Origin: Jannaschia faecimaris | Lineage (GTDB): Bacteria; Pseudomonadota; Alphaproteobacteria; Rhodobacterales; Rhodobacteraceae | Length of the DNA stretch: 64,000 nt | Direction: 5' to 3' | NCBI RefSeq assembly: GCF_900107415.1 | Contig: NZ_FNPX01000004.1 | Location: 212,644-276,643 of the forward strand | In this document: piece by piece, positions 35,498 through 44,322 of the stretch | How the letters are laid out: every line of letters begins with the position of its first letter | How positions within the stretch are numbered: position 1 is the stretch's first letter | Notes under the pieces: model-generated | Told to the model about the DNA's origin: nothing | The model's input: the letters and a program-made list of their open reading frames with translations, nothing else | Database searches by the model: none | Position numbers and translations under genes: made by a program

Positions 35498-37036
35498 TCA
35501 GTCCGCCGCCTCACCCGAGGCGGCCATGATCTGCTCTTTGGTGACGGTGTGGTCGAATTCGGCCGATATCCGACCGCGCCGCATGACGATGATGCGGTGG
35601 GCGATCGAAAGACATTCGTTGACCTCTGATGTGGAGAAAAGCACGGCGAGGCCCTTGTCCCGCGCCCCTTTGGCCAGCAGGCTGAATACCTCGGCCTTGG
35701 CCCCGATGTCGATGCCACGCGACGGTTCGTCCAACATGACAACACGCGGGTTCGTGGCCAGCATCTTGCCGATGACGACTTTCTGCTGATTGCCGCCCGA
35801 CAGCGAGCCGATGGGCGCGTCGCCTCCGTCGGTCTTGACGGTGACTTCGCGGATCGAGCGGTCGATCAATTCTTTTTCATCGCTCTTGGAGGTGAACAGC
35901 CCGCGCGTGAACGCCCCGATGGAGGCGAGCGACAGGTTCTGCCCCACGCTCATCGTCTGGACCAAGCCATCGCGCTGCCGGTCTTCGGGGACAAGGACCA
36001 ATCCGCGGTCGATACGCTGGGCGATGGTCAGGCCGATCATGTCCTGCCCGTCGAGCATCACGCTGCCGCTGGTCGGGGTCAGCCGCCCTGCCGCGGTCTC
36101 TAGCATTTCTGTCCGACCCGCCCCCATGAGCCCGTAGATGCAGACAATCTCGCCCGCGCGAACCTCCAGCGACACGCCATCGACGACGTTGCGCAGGGTG
36201 TGGCCCGTGTCGGGCAAAGTCAGGTCGCGGATCGTCAGGGCGGGCGCGCCCAGGTCATAACCGGTGGGCGGGGTGCCAAGGTCGAAATTGTCGCCCACCA
36301 TCGACCGCACGATCCATTCAAGGTCAATCTCGGCGCGCGGGGCTCGCGCTGTCATCTCTCCGTCGCGCAGGACGACGGCGTGGTCGGTGATCTGCAACGC
36401 CTCCTCCAGGTGGTGAGAGATGTAAACGATGGAGACGCCGCGCGCCTTGAGGTCGCGGATGACTTTGAACAGGACCTCCACTTCGCTGGCCGAAAGGGCC
36501 GAAGTCGGCTCGTCCATGATCAGGATGCGTGACTTGACCGACAAGGCGCGGGCGATCTCGACCAACTGCTGCTGACCCAGGCGCAGATCTTCTACGGGGG
36601 TCAGCGGGTCGATCTCCTCCTCCAGCTCGGCCATCAGGGCGGCGGTCTGGCGGGCTTCCTCGGCGTAATCCACGCCGGTCGCCCCCATGATCTCTCGCCC
36701 CATGAAGATGTTGTCGCGCACGTTCATGTTGGGGGCCAGGCTGAGTTCCTGATGGATTATCGAAATCCCCCGCGCCGTCGCGTCGGACGCGCGGGAGAAA
36801 TGCACAGGCTGACCATCCAGGATGATGTCGCCCGAGGTGGGCTGGATCACGCCCGACAAGATCTTCATCAACGTCGACTTGCCCGCGCCATTCTCGCCAA
36901 AAAGCGTTGTCACGCTGCCCTTGTGGACGTCGAAGTTCACCCCTTTCAGCGCCTGTACGTTGCCGTAGGACTTGGCCACGTTCAACGCGGACAGGACGAC
37001 GGTGTCATCAGCGTGGATTGGGCTGTGCCGGGTCAT
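35498..37036 (-). CDS. Sugar/polyol ABC transporter ATPase with two nucleotide-binding domains (RbsA-like)
   Basis: The 512-residue double ABC ATPase drives the importer and corresponds to EryE. Domain 1 (residues ~12-245) has Walker A FGENGAGKST, signature LRLGQQQLVEIARAL and Walker B RILIMDEPTSAL. Domain 2 (~260-505) has the degenerate Walker A GLMGAGRTE usual for RbsA-type proteins, signature LSGGNQQKVVIGKML and RVVMLDEPSRGIDIG. Only the first site is expected to be fully active. Its start overlaps the stop of the DUF2291 gene by 4 nt. Confidence 0.93.
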   Translation of the reverse strand: MTRHSPIHADDTVVLSALNVAKSYGNVQALKGVNFDVHKGSVTTLFGENGAGKSTLMKILSGVIQPTSGDIILDGQPVHFSRASDATARGISIIHQELSLAPNMNVRDNIFMGREIMGATGVDYAEEARQTAALMAELEEEIDPLTPVEDLRLGQQQLVEIARALSVKSRILIMDEPTSALSASEVEVLFKVIRDLKARGVSIVYISHHLEEALQITDHAVVLRDGEMTARAPRAEIDLEWIVRSMVGDNFDLGTPPTGYDLGAPALTIRDLTLPDTGHTLRNVVDGVSLEVRAGEIVCIYGLMGAGRTEMLETAAGRLTPTSGSVMLDGQDMIGLTIAQRIDRGLVLVPEDRQRDGLVQTMSVGQNLSLASIGAFTRGLFTSKSDEKELIDRSIREVTVKTDGGDAPIGSLSGGNQQKVVIGKMLATNPRVVMLDEPSRGIDIGAKAEVFSLLAKGARDKGLAVLFSTSEVNECLSIAHRIIVMRRGRISAEFDHTVTKEQIMAASGEAAD

Positions 37037-37680
37037 TTCACCTCCAGCGTGACCGGCGTGATCAACCAGTTTTTGGGGTTGATCAGGCGGAAAGCGCCGG
37101 TGACGGTTATCGTCTTCCCGCCCAGCGTCGCAGTGTCCACGTCGGCCAGCACATCGACTTTCATCTGATTGTTCAGGGCCGCGCCCGCGTCCTGGTACTC
37201 GATCTGGTTGGTGAACTGGCCGAAGACGATCTCGCCGGTGACGTCGCGCAATTCGGTGCCGTTGATTGCGGGCCCGGTTTGTACGCGAACTGTAATTTCT
37301 TCTGGGATACCGGCGACGGCGAGCGTGTAGATTCCGGAGCGCACGTCACCCGCTACGCCGGTTACGGTGACGGGCATCACGGCCCCCACGCTTCCGGGCG
37401 TTCCGAATTCCTCGGCCGCCGCTGCCTTGTCCGCCATTACCGCCGGGGCCAGCGTCGCGGCATCTACGGCATTGGTCACAATGTAATCACGTACACCTGG
37501 GAACATTTCCGCACCGAAGCGGTCGGGGTTGAACACGTCTTCCTGAACGTCTTCGGCTGACCCCATGACGACGATCCTCGTATCCAGAACCATCGCTCCT
37601 ATCAAAATGATTGCGGCGACCGGCATGCCGTATTTGCGCCAAGCGGGCGGACCTGCGGGGGGGATCGTCTCGGTCGTCAT
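37033..37680 (-). CDS. DUF2291-family membrane-anchored protein, first gene of the transporter operon
   Basis: The 215-residue protein has one N-terminal membrane segment (PVAAIILIGAMVLDTRIVV) and a periplasmic domain typical of DUF2291 (DPDRFGAEMFP; INGTELRDVTGEIVFGQFTNQIEYQDAGAALNNQMK; ITVTGAFRLINPKNWLITPVTLEVK). Members of this family often accompany RbsABC-like sugar transporters. Their function is not known, though an accessory role in substrate delivery is plausible. It has no lipobox cysteine, unlike some relatives called lipoproteins. It is the promoter-proximal gene, overlapping the ATPase start. Confidence 0.82.
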   Translation of the reverse strand: MTTETIPPAGPPAWRKYGMPVAAIILIGAMVLDTRIVVMGSAEDVQEDVFNPDRFGAEMFPGVRDYIVTNAVDAATLAPAVMADKAAAAEEFGTPGSVGAVMPVTVTGVAGDVRSGIYTLAVAGIPEEITVRVQTGPAINGTELRDVTGEIVFGQFTNQIEYQDAGAALNNQMKVDVLADVDTATLGGKTITVTGAFRLINPKNWLITPVTLEVK

Positions 37681-38112
37681 CAGTGGGCCTCTCGCTCGGT
37701 GATTTGGTAATGCGTCAATGTGTTCGTGCGATAAGTGTGAGGTTATTTGTTACGATGATGTGATATATCGCAGTCTGTCAATCCCATCTTTCGGATGGGT
37801 AGGGCGTGGTCGCGGCTCCGCTGAGGATTTCTGCGAGTCGATGCTGCAGTGCCGAAACGCGCCATCGCGATGCCGGACTGCAATTTATATTGGTTTAAAG
37901 GTCTTTTTTCTGCACCTGCGAGGGGAACCAAAGGAATCTTTCTTCCAGTTTCGGTTCTTCATTTTGACTGCAAGTTGAGGCGGGCTGGGCCGCGATTCGG
38001 TCGATGTCACGTATGTGAATTTCTTGCGGTGGTGTGATTTGTTTGACAAATGATACAGGATCGCATGTTATTTCTATCATTGAATTTAATTTCGCAGCCG
38101 GAGCCGATGCCC
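37681..38112. other. Divergent promoter region between the transporter operon and eryDABC
   Basis: This 432-bp region is markedly AT-richer than its neighbours and has no convincing gene. On the minus strand TTGACA (reverse complement at 37775-37780) is a candidate -35 for the transporter operon. GTTATTTGT (37742-37750) shares its reverse complement with the eryR promoter. A CCCATC-TTTCG-GATGGG hairpin lies at 37783-37799. The eryD promoter and palindrome are at the right end. Confidence 0.6.
38037..38071 (+). promoter_or_regulatory. eryD promoter with overlapping operator palindrome
   Basis: ATTTGT-TTG-ACAAAT (38037-38051) is a perfect 15-bp dyad. It overlaps a consensus -35 TTGACA (38043-38048), with a -10-like TGTTAT 17 bp further (38066-38071). 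A repressor bound here would block the promoter. EryD autorepression is the obvious candidate but is inferred. Confidence 0.55.
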
Positions 38113-39072
38113 ATGCATCCACGCGAATCCGAAGACAGCCTGGCCGTCCGTGCCGCTTGGATGCACCACGTCGGTGGCATGACGCAGGCGCAGGTCGCGA
38201 CGCGGCTGGGCATCTCGGGTGTCAAGGCGCACCGGCTTGTGGCACACGCCAATCGCATCGGTGCCATCCGCGTCACCGTGGAGGGAGACATCCTGTCCTG
38301 TCTGGAGGCGGAGCAGGCGCTGGCGCAGCGTTTCGGCCTGACTGAATGTCGTGTCGTTCCCGATTTGCATGAGACGGGCCTGCCGCTTCGCGCCTTGGGC
38401 CAAGCGGGTGCGCAGTTTCTGGAGGAAGAGATGCGATCCCAGCCCGAGGCGACGATCGGGGTGGGTCACGGGCGCACCTTGGGCGCTGTCGTCTCGGCCT
38501 TGCCGCAGATGGATGCTGCGCGCCTGCGCTTTGTATCGCTGTTGGGCGGGCTGACCCGGACCTACGCGGCGAACCCACACGATGTGATGCATCGCCTCAC
38601 GGAGCGGACCGGGGCCGAGGCCTATGTCCTGCCGGTGCCATTTTTCGCCAATTCGACGGCAGACCGCGATGTCTTTTTGGGTCAGCGCGGTGTCGGGGAT
38701 GTTGTGGCAATGGGATTGGGAGCGCGACTGATGATTGCCGGGATCGGCACCGTTCAGCCTGACGCGCAGATCATTGCCTCGCGTCTGGTGGAAGCCGCCG
38801 AAGTGACCGAGGTCATGGCGCGAGGCGGGCAGGGCGAATTGTTGGGCCATTTCTTCGACGCGGCAGGGCAGTCGGTCGAAACCGGCCTGACCGCCCGGAC
38901 CCTGTCGCCCGACCTTGCGCATCTGCGGGAGCGTCGGATCGTGGCCATCGCGGGGGGAGAAACCAAGGTCGCCGCCATCCGCGCCGTTCTTCAGAGTGGA
39001 TTGCTCAGCGGTTTGATTGCCGACGAGCGCACGGCACAGAGCCTGATCGGAGATGTCGATGGCACAAGCTGA
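38113..39072 (+). CDS. eryD: SorC/DeoR-family regulator EryD
   Basis: The ~319-residue regulator has an N-terminal helix-turn-helix (SLAVRAAWMHHVGGMTQAQVATRLGISGVKAHRLVAHANRIGAIRV) and a SorC sugar-binding domain (IGVGHGRTLGAVVSALP, FVSLLGGLTRTYAANPHDVMHRLTERTGAEAYVLPVPFFANS, IAGGETKVAAIRAVLQSGLLSGLIADE). The N-terminal part closely resembles Brucella EryD, the erythritol-responsive repressor. ATGs at 38107 and 38113 are both possible. A GGAG lies 9 nt before 38113, which I prefer. A start at 38050 would overlap the promoter. It overlaps eryA by 14 nt. Unlike Brucella (eryABCD), the regulator is the first gene here. Confidence 0.9.
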   Translation: MHPRESEDSLAVRAAWMHHVGGMTQAQVATRLGISGVKAHRLVAHANRIGAIRVTVEGDILSCLEAEQALAQRFGLTECRVVPDLHETGLPLRALGQAGAQFLEEEMRSQPEATIGVGHGRTLGAVVSALPQMDAARLRFVSLLGGLTRTYAANPHDVMHRLTERTGAEAYVLPVPFFANSTADRDVFLGQRGVGDVVAMGLGARLMIAGIGTVQPDAQIIASRLVEAAEVTEVMARGGQGELLGHFFDAAGQSVETGLTARTLSPDLAHLRERRIVAIAGGETKVAAIRAVLQSGLLSGLIADERTAQSLIGDVDGTS

Positions 39073-40627
39073 TTTGATCGTGGGCATCGATGCAGGTACT
39101 TCCGTCGTGAAGGCGGTGGCCTTTACCCTCGCGGGCCGACAGTTGGCGAGCGCATCTGTGCCGAACACCTATGTCACCGGGGAGGACGGGTCGGCGACGC
39201 AGGATATGGGTCGCACTTGGGCGGACTGCGCGGCGGCGGTGCGGGGCCTTGGGGAGAAGGTTCAAGATCTGGCTGGGCGATGCGCGGCGCTGTCGGTAAC
39301 AGCGCAGGGCGATGGCACTTGGCTGGTCGGGGCAGGCGACGCGCCGGTTGGTGATGCCTGGATCTGGCTCGATGCACGTGCAGCCCCCGCTGTGTACCGA
39401 TTGACCGGCAGCCCGCTCGAACGGACCCGGTTCGAGGCGACGGGCACCGGCCTCAATACCTGTCAGCAGGGTGCGCAGATGGCGCATATGGATGCGACGG
39501 ATCCCGCGCTGCTGGACCGGGCAGAGGTGGCGCTGCATTGCAAGGATTGGCTCTACCTGTGCCTGACGGGGGTACGCGCGACCGACCCGTCGGAGGCGAG
39601 CTTTACCTTCGGGAACTTCCGGTCGCGGGCCTATGACGACGATGTTCTTGCGGCGCTCGGGTTGGAACACCGACGCGGATTGCTGCCCGAGATTATCGAC
39701 GGATCGCAAGTGACTCATCCGCTCTCGCCCGAGGCGGCACTCGCCACGGGTCTGCGCGCGGGAACGCCGGTCTCGCTGGGCTATGTCGATATGGTGATGA
39801 CGGCACTGGGCGCGGGCGTACACACCGGCGATGCAGGCGCTGCCTGCTCGGTGCTGGGATCGACTGGCGTTCACCTGCGCGCCGTCAGGGCCGGGGATGT
39901 CCATCTGAACGACGCGAACACCGGATACGTCATGTGCCTTCCGGTGCCGGGCGTCGTCACGCAGATGCAATCGAACATGGCGGCTACGTTGAATATCGAT
40001 TGGCTGCTGGCGGTTGCGGCGGACCTGATGGCCGACTGCGGCCAAACGGTCAGCCGGGCCGATCTTGTCGCCCGGATCGACGACTGGGTTGCTCGGGCAA
40101 AGCCGGGGCAGGTGCTCTACCATCCCTATGTATCCGCCGCGGGCGAACGCGGTCCCTTCATCGACGCGCGCGCGCGCGCCAGCTTTCAGGGCCTGTCTGC
40201 CCACCACCGCTTTCCCGACCTGATGCGCGGCGTTATCGAGGGCTTGGGTCTGGCCGCGCGCGACTGTTACGCCGCGATGGGGGCGATGCCGGAAGAACTG
40301 CGGTTGACCGGCGGGGCCGCCCGGTCCGACGCTTTGCGCAAAATTCTCTCTGCGGCGGTCGAGGCCCCGGTCCGCGTCTCGCGGCGGGACGAGGCGGGGG
40401 CGGCGGGGTGCGCCATGATGGCCGCGGTCGCCATCGGTGCCTACGCCGACATGGACGCCTGCGTCGCGGACTGGGTCACGCCGCTGTTGGGCGCGCCCGA
40501 GGCCCCCGATCCGCAACTTGCCGCCACATACCGCCGCCTGTTCCCCACCTACATCGCCGCGCGCACTGCGGCGGACCCGCTTTGGGCCGCGTTGGCCCAT
40601 GCGCATCAACCCGCCGAGGGAGACTGA
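39059..40627 (+). CDS. eryA: Erythritol kinase
   Basis: EryA phosphorylates erythritol with ATP, the first catabolic step. This FGGY kinase is strikingly like Brucella EryA: LIVGIDAGTSVVKAVAF, NTYVTGEDGSA, TAQGDGTWLVGAG, WIWLDARAAPAV, GTGLNTCQQGAQMAHM, VALHCKDWLYLCLTG, ATDPSEASFTFGNFRSR and RLTGGAARSDALRKILS. The ATG at 39059 (MAQADLIV) has GGAG 6 nt upstream and is preferred to 39053. It gives 522 residues. It is followed by eryB almost immediately, in one operon with eryD, eryB and eryC. Confidence 0.93.
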   Translation: MAQADLIVGIDAGTSVVKAVAFTLAGRQLASASVPNTYVTGEDGSATQDMGRTWADCAAAVRGLGEKVQDLAGRCAALSVTAQGDGTWLVGAGDAPVGDAWIWLDARAAPAVYRLTGSPLERTRFEATGTGLNTCQQGAQMAHMDATDPALLDRAEVALHCKDWLYLCLTGVRATDPSEASFTFGNFRSRAYDDDVLAALGLEHRRGLLPEIIDGSQVTHPLSPEAALATGLRAGTPVSLGYVDMVMTALGAGVHTGDAGAACSVLGSTGVHLRAVRAGDVHLNDANTGYVMCLPVPGVVTQMQSNMAATLNIDWLLAVAADLMADCGQTVSRADLVARIDDWVARAKPGQVLYHPYVSAAGERGPFIDARARASFQGLSAHHRFPDLMRGVIEGLGLAARDCYAAMGAMPEELRLTGGAARSDALRKILSAAVEAPVRVSRRDEAGAAGCAMMAAVAIGAYADMDACVADWVTPLLGAPEAPDPQLAATYRRLFPTYIAARTAADPLWAALAHAHQPAEGD

Positions 40628-40628
40628 C

Positions 40629-42134
40629 ATGACCGACACCGTGGACCTTTTCGTCATCGGAGGGGGCATCAACGGCGCGGGCATCGCGCGTGATGCGGCA
40701 GGCCGGGGGCTTTCTGTTGTTCTGTGCGAGAAGGACGACCTGGCCGAGGGCACGTCTTCGCGCTCGGGCAAATTGGTTCATGGGGGACTGCGATACCTGG
40801 AGTACTACGAGTTTCGGCTGGTGCGAGAGGCGCTGATCGAGCGGGAAGTCCTGATGAGCGCCGCCCCGCACATCATCTGGCCGCTGCGCTTCGTGCTGCC
40901 CCATTCGCCGTTGGACCGACCCGCATGGCTCGTCCGGCTGGGGCTTTTCCTTTATGACAACCTCGGCGGGCGAAAAAAGCTGCCGGGGACGCGCACGCTG
41001 GACCTGCGGCGCGACCCTGAAGGTGCGCCGCTCCTCGACAAGTATCGGAAAGGGTTCGAATATTCAGACTGCTGGGTGGACGATGCGCGGCTGGTCACGT
41101 TGAACGCGGTCGATGCGGCCGAGCGGGGCGCGACGGTCCTGACGCGCACGGCCTGCACTTCGGCCCGGCGGGAAGACGGGGCCTGGGCCGTCACGACCAC
41201 AAACAGTCGTACCGGAGAGACGCGGGAGTTTCGCGCCCGCGTTATCGTCAACGCCGCCGGCCCTTGGGTCAGCGACGTGATTCAGCGGGTCGCGGGGGCC
41301 AATTCCAGCCGCAACGTCAGATTGGTCAAGGGTAGCCACATCATCGTGCCCAAGTTCTGGAGCGGGCCGCAGTGCTACCTGCTGCAGAACCACGATAAGC
41401 GCGTGATCTTCGTAAACAGCTACGAAGGTGACAAGGCCCTGATCGGCACCACCGATATCGCCTGGGAAGGGCGCGCGGAGGACGTCGAGGCCGATCCGTC
41501 GGAAGTGGAATACCTGCTGGATGCCGTGAATCGCTACTTCAAGGAAAAGCTGCGCCCGGAGGACGTGGTGCAGACCTTCTCGGGGGTGCGCGCGCTGTTC
41601 GATGATGGTCAGGGGAACCCTTCGGCCGTGACCCGCGACTATGTTTTCGACCTGGACGAGACGGGCGGTGCACCGATCCTCAATGTCTTTGGTGGCAAGA
41701 TCACGACGTTTCGGGAACTTGCCGAGCGGGGCATTCACAAGCTCAAGCATCTCTTTCCGGATATGGGCCGCGACTGGACCCACAAGGCTGCGCTGCCGGG
41801 TGGTGATATCCCCAAGGCCGACTACGATGCGTTCCGCGACCAGTTGAAGACCGATTATCCGTGGATGTCCCGCGACCTGCGCGAACATTACGGGCGGCTA
41901 TATGGCGCGCGTACGGCGATGATCGTGGGCGATGCGAAATCGCTGGACGGTCTGGGGCGGCATTTCGGCGGGACGCTGTTCGAGGCGGAAGCGCGGTATT
42001 TGAGCGCGCATGAATGGGCGCAGACGGCAGAGGATATCCTCTGGCGGCGCACCAAGCACCGGCTGCACCTGAGCAAGGCCGAGCAGGCCGCCTTCGCCGC
42101 TTGGTACGACGACACGCTGGCCAAGGTTGCCTGA
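40629..42134 (+). CDS. eryB: Erythritol-phosphate dehydrogenase (GlpD-like flavoprotein)
   Basis: The 501-residue FAD enzyme is of the glycerol-3-phosphate dehydrogenase family, with FVIGGGINGAGIARDAAGRGLSVVLCEKDDLAEGTSSRSGKLVHGGLRYLE split over about residues 7-56. It also has VNAAGPWVSDVI, VKGSHIIVP, ALIGTTDIAWEG, VFGGKITTFRELAE and a DAO_C domain ending AEDILWRRTKHRLHL. In the erythritol pathway EryB oxidises the erythritol phosphate to a 3-tetrulose phosphate and feeds electrons to quinone. Ordinary GlpD activity cannot be excluded by sequence alone, but its place between eryA and eryC supports EryB. The ATG at 40629 lies 1 nt after the eryA stop. Confidence 0.9.
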   Translation: MTDTVDLFVIGGGINGAGIARDAAGRGLSVVLCEKDDLAEGTSSRSGKLVHGGLRYLEYYEFRLVREALIEREVLMSAAPHIIWPLRFVLPHSPLDRPAWLVRLGLFLYDNLGGRKKLPGTRTLDLRRDPEGAPLLDKYRKGFEYSDCWVDDARLVTLNAVDAAERGATVLTRTACTSARREDGAWAVTTTNSRTGETREFRARVIVNAAGPWVSDVIQRVAGANSSRNVRLVKGSHIIVPKFWSGPQCYLLQNHDKRVIFVNSYEGDKALIGTTDIAWEGRAEDVEADPSEVEYLLDAVNRYFKEKLRPEDVVQTFSGVRALFDDGQGNPSAVTRDYVFDLDETGGAPILNVFGGKITTFRELAERGIHKLKHLFPDMGRDWTHKAALPGGDIPKADYDAFRDQLKTDYPWMSRDLREHYGRLYGARTAMIVGDAKSLDGLGRHFGGTLFEAEARYLSAHEWAQTAEDILWRRTKHRLHLSKAEQAAFAAWYDDTLAKVA

Positions 42135-42135
42135 G

Positions 42136-43068
42136 ATGGGTCTGACGCTTTCACTGAACACCAATCCACTGGTCAATCGCTTTGCGGAGCCGAACGACTT
42201 GATCGAAACGGTGGCACGCGACCTGCGCATTCGCGACCTGCAATTGACGCACGAGTTCATCAACCCGTCGTGGGAGGCATCGACCATCCGCCGCCTGACC
42301 CGCGATATGGCGCGGGCGCTGAACCGAACCGGCGTTCGGGTGACATCCGGCATGACGGGGCCCTATGGCCGGCTCAATCACTTCGGCCATCCCGACCGGG
42401 ACGTGCGACGGCATTACGTCAACTGGTTCAAGACTTTCGCGGATATCATCGGGGACCTCGGCGGTACGTCCATCGGCACGCAATTCGCAATTTTCACCTA
42501 TCGCGATTTCGACGATGCGGCGCGGCGTGAGGATCTGATCCGCACCGCGATCGATTGCTGGGCCGAAGTGGCGGAGCATGCCAAGGGGGCCGGGCTTGAC
42601 TACGTATTCTGGGAACCGATGAGCGTCGGTCGAGAATTCGGCGAGACGATCCAATCCTGCATCGACCTTCAGGATCGGCTGACCGCGACCGATACGGCCA
42701 TCCCGATGTGGATGATGGCGGATATCGACCACGGCGACGTCACCAGCGCGAACCCCGACGATTTCGACCCTTATGCCTGGGCACGCGCCGTGCCGCGCGT
42801 CAGCCCGATCATCCACATCAAGCAAAGCCTGATGGACAAGGGTGGGCACCGACCTTTTACCGCCGACTTCAACGCGAACGGACGGATACAGCCAGCTCCC
42901 CTGCTCGCGGCCTTTGCCGAGGGCGGGGCGGTGGACAACGAAATCTGCCTTGAACTTTCCTTCAAGGAGCGGGAGCCGAACGACCGGGAGGTGATCCCCC
43001 AGATCGCCGAGTCCGTCGCCTTCTGGGCCCCGCACATCGATACAGGGGCGGGCGACCTGAAAGTCTGA
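42136..43068 (+). CDS. eryC: EryC, TIM-barrel tetrulose-phosphate racemase/isomerase
   Basis: The 310-residue xylose-isomerase-like TIM barrel (AP endonuclease 2 family) shows SLNTNPLVNRFAEPNDLIE, LQLTHEFINPSW, YGRLNHFGHPD, FWEPMSVGREF, WMMADIDHGD, IIHIKQS and ELSFKEREPNDR. Several acidic and histidine residues could bind metal. EryC was first called a dehydrogenase. The revised Brucella pathway assigns it racemisation of the 3-tetrulose-4-phosphate. The ATG at 42136 follows the eryB stop directly. It is the last gene of eryDABC. Confidence 0.88.
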   Translation: MGLTLSLNTNPLVNRFAEPNDLIETVARDLRIRDLQLTHEFINPSWEASTIRRLTRDMARALNRTGVRVTSGMTGPYGRLNHFGHPDRDVRRHYVNWFKTFADIIGDLGGTSIGTQFAIFTYRDFDDAARREDLIRTAIDCWAEVAEHAKGAGLDYVFWEPMSVGREFGETIQSCIDLQDRLTATDTAIPMWMMADIDHGDVTSANPDDFDPYAWARAVPRVSPIIHIKQSLMDKGGHRPFTADFNANGRIQPAPLLAAFAEGGAVDNEICLELSFKEREPNDREVIPQIAESVAFWAPHIDTGAGDLKV

Positions 43069-43134
43069 CCTTTCCGACGTGCGCGCCCGTGCGGTCCGCG
43101 ATATATCCGGCATAAATCGCACCCGGAGACCCGC

Positions 43135-44322
43135 ATGACCCTGCCCGTGAAAGACCGTTTCGACCTGCCCGAGGGGATGATCTACCTTGACGGTAACTCG
43201 CTTGGCCCGCTGCCCAAGGGCGTCGGCGCGGCGGTGCAGAAGGTGATCGCGGATGAATGGGGTCAACAGCTGATCAAGGGCTGGAACGTCTGCGACTGGA
43301 TGGATCAGCCCGCGCGCGTCGGCAACATGGTCGGTCGGCTGATCGGGGCACAGGACGGATCGGTGGTGATGGGCGACACGCTCTCGATCAAGGTGTTTCA
43401 GGCACTGGCCGCAGGTCTGGAGATGCGCCCCGATCGCCGGGTTATCCTGTCGGACAGCGGAAACTTCCCGTCCGATCTGTACATGGCCGAAGGACTGGTG
43501 GCGCTGAAGAACGCGGGGTTCGAGTTGCGCGTCGCAGACCCGGAAGACGTGGCGGATGCGATCAATGACGAGATCGCCGTCGTCATGTTGACCGAAGTGG
43601 ATTACCGCACGGGCCGGATGCACGACATGGGGGCGATCACCGGGCTGGCCCACGCGGCCGGGGCCGTGATGGTCTGGGATCTGGCTCATTCCGCGGGCGC
43701 GGTTGAGGTCGACGTCGCGGCATCCAATTGCGAATTCGCAGTTGGCTGCACTTACAAATATCTGAACGGCGGACCCGGTGCGCCGGCCTTTATCTATGTC
43801 CGCCCGGACCTAGCCCAGACGGCGACGCCTGCGCTTTCGGGATGGCTGGGACATGCGGCACCGTTCGCCTTCGATCCCAGCTATACCCCAGCCCCCAGTG
43901 TCGAGCGGATGCGCGTCGGCACGCCGCCTGTGCTGCAACTGGCGGCGCTGGAGCAGGCGATGACTGCATGGGACGGGATCACCATGGCCGAGGTGAGCCA
44001 AGCCTCCCTTCGGCTGTCGGAGCGTTTCATCGCCGAGGTCGAGGCGCGGTGCCCGCAATTGATCCTTTTGTCCCCGCGTGACGGATCGGTGCGCGGCTCA
44101 CAGGTCAGCTTTGGGTTCGATCACGGCTACGCCGCCATGCAGGCCCTGATTGCGCGGGGGGTCATCGGTGACTTTCGCGCGCCGAACGTGATGCGTTTCG
44201 GGTTCACGCCGCTTTATCTGGACGAAGGCGACGTCTTGGCTGCGGTCGATATCCTGCAGAATGTGCTCGACAACCGCCGTTGGGATGCGCCCGAGTACCG
44301 CGCCGTCAGTCGCGTGACCTGA
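43135..44322 (+). CDS. kynU: Kynureninase
   Basis: KynU cleaves L-kynurenine to anthranilate and alanine (tryptophan catabolism). The 395-residue PLP enzyme has IYLDGNSLGPLP, DWMDQPARVGNMVGRLIGA, FPSDLYMAEGL, WDLAHSAGAVEVDV with the cofactor aspartate, GCTYKYLNGGPGAPAF (Schiff-base lysine, about Lys208) and SGWLGHAAPFAFDPSYTPAPSVERMRVGTPP. It starts 66 nt after eryC with CCCGGAGAC upstream and seems unrelated to the ery pathway. Its 3' end overlaps the convergent dppF-like gene by 17 bp. Other kynurenine genes are not in the window. Confidence 0.95.
   Translation: MTLPVKDRFDLPEGMIYLDGNSLGPLPKGVGAAVQKVIADEWGQQLIKGWNVCDWMDQPARVGNMVGRLIGAQDGSVVMGDTLSIKVFQALAAGLEMRPDRRVILSDSGNFPSDLYMAEGLVALKNAGFELRVADPEDVADAINDEIAVVMLTEVDYRTGRMHDMGAITGLAHAAGAVMVWDLAHSAGAVEVDVAASNCEFAVGCTYKYLNGGPGAPAFIYVRPDLAQTATPALSGWLGHAAPFAFDPSYTPAPSVERMRVGTPPVLQLAALEQAMTAWDGITMAEVSQASLRLSERFIAEVEARCPQLILLSPRDGSVRGSQVSFGFDHGYAAMQALIARGVIGDFRAPNVMRFGFTPLYLDEGDVLAAVDILQNVLDNRRWDAPEYRAVSRVT

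Noticed and set aside
40629..42134. Housekeeping glycerol-3-phosphate dehydrogenase GlpD
   Set aside because: Sequence alone allows it, but its place between eryA and eryC in a tight operon supports EryB.
44306..44322. Functional meaning of the kynU/dppF 17-bp convergent overlap
   Set aside because: Short 3' overlaps are common in compact genomes and nothing else marks this one.
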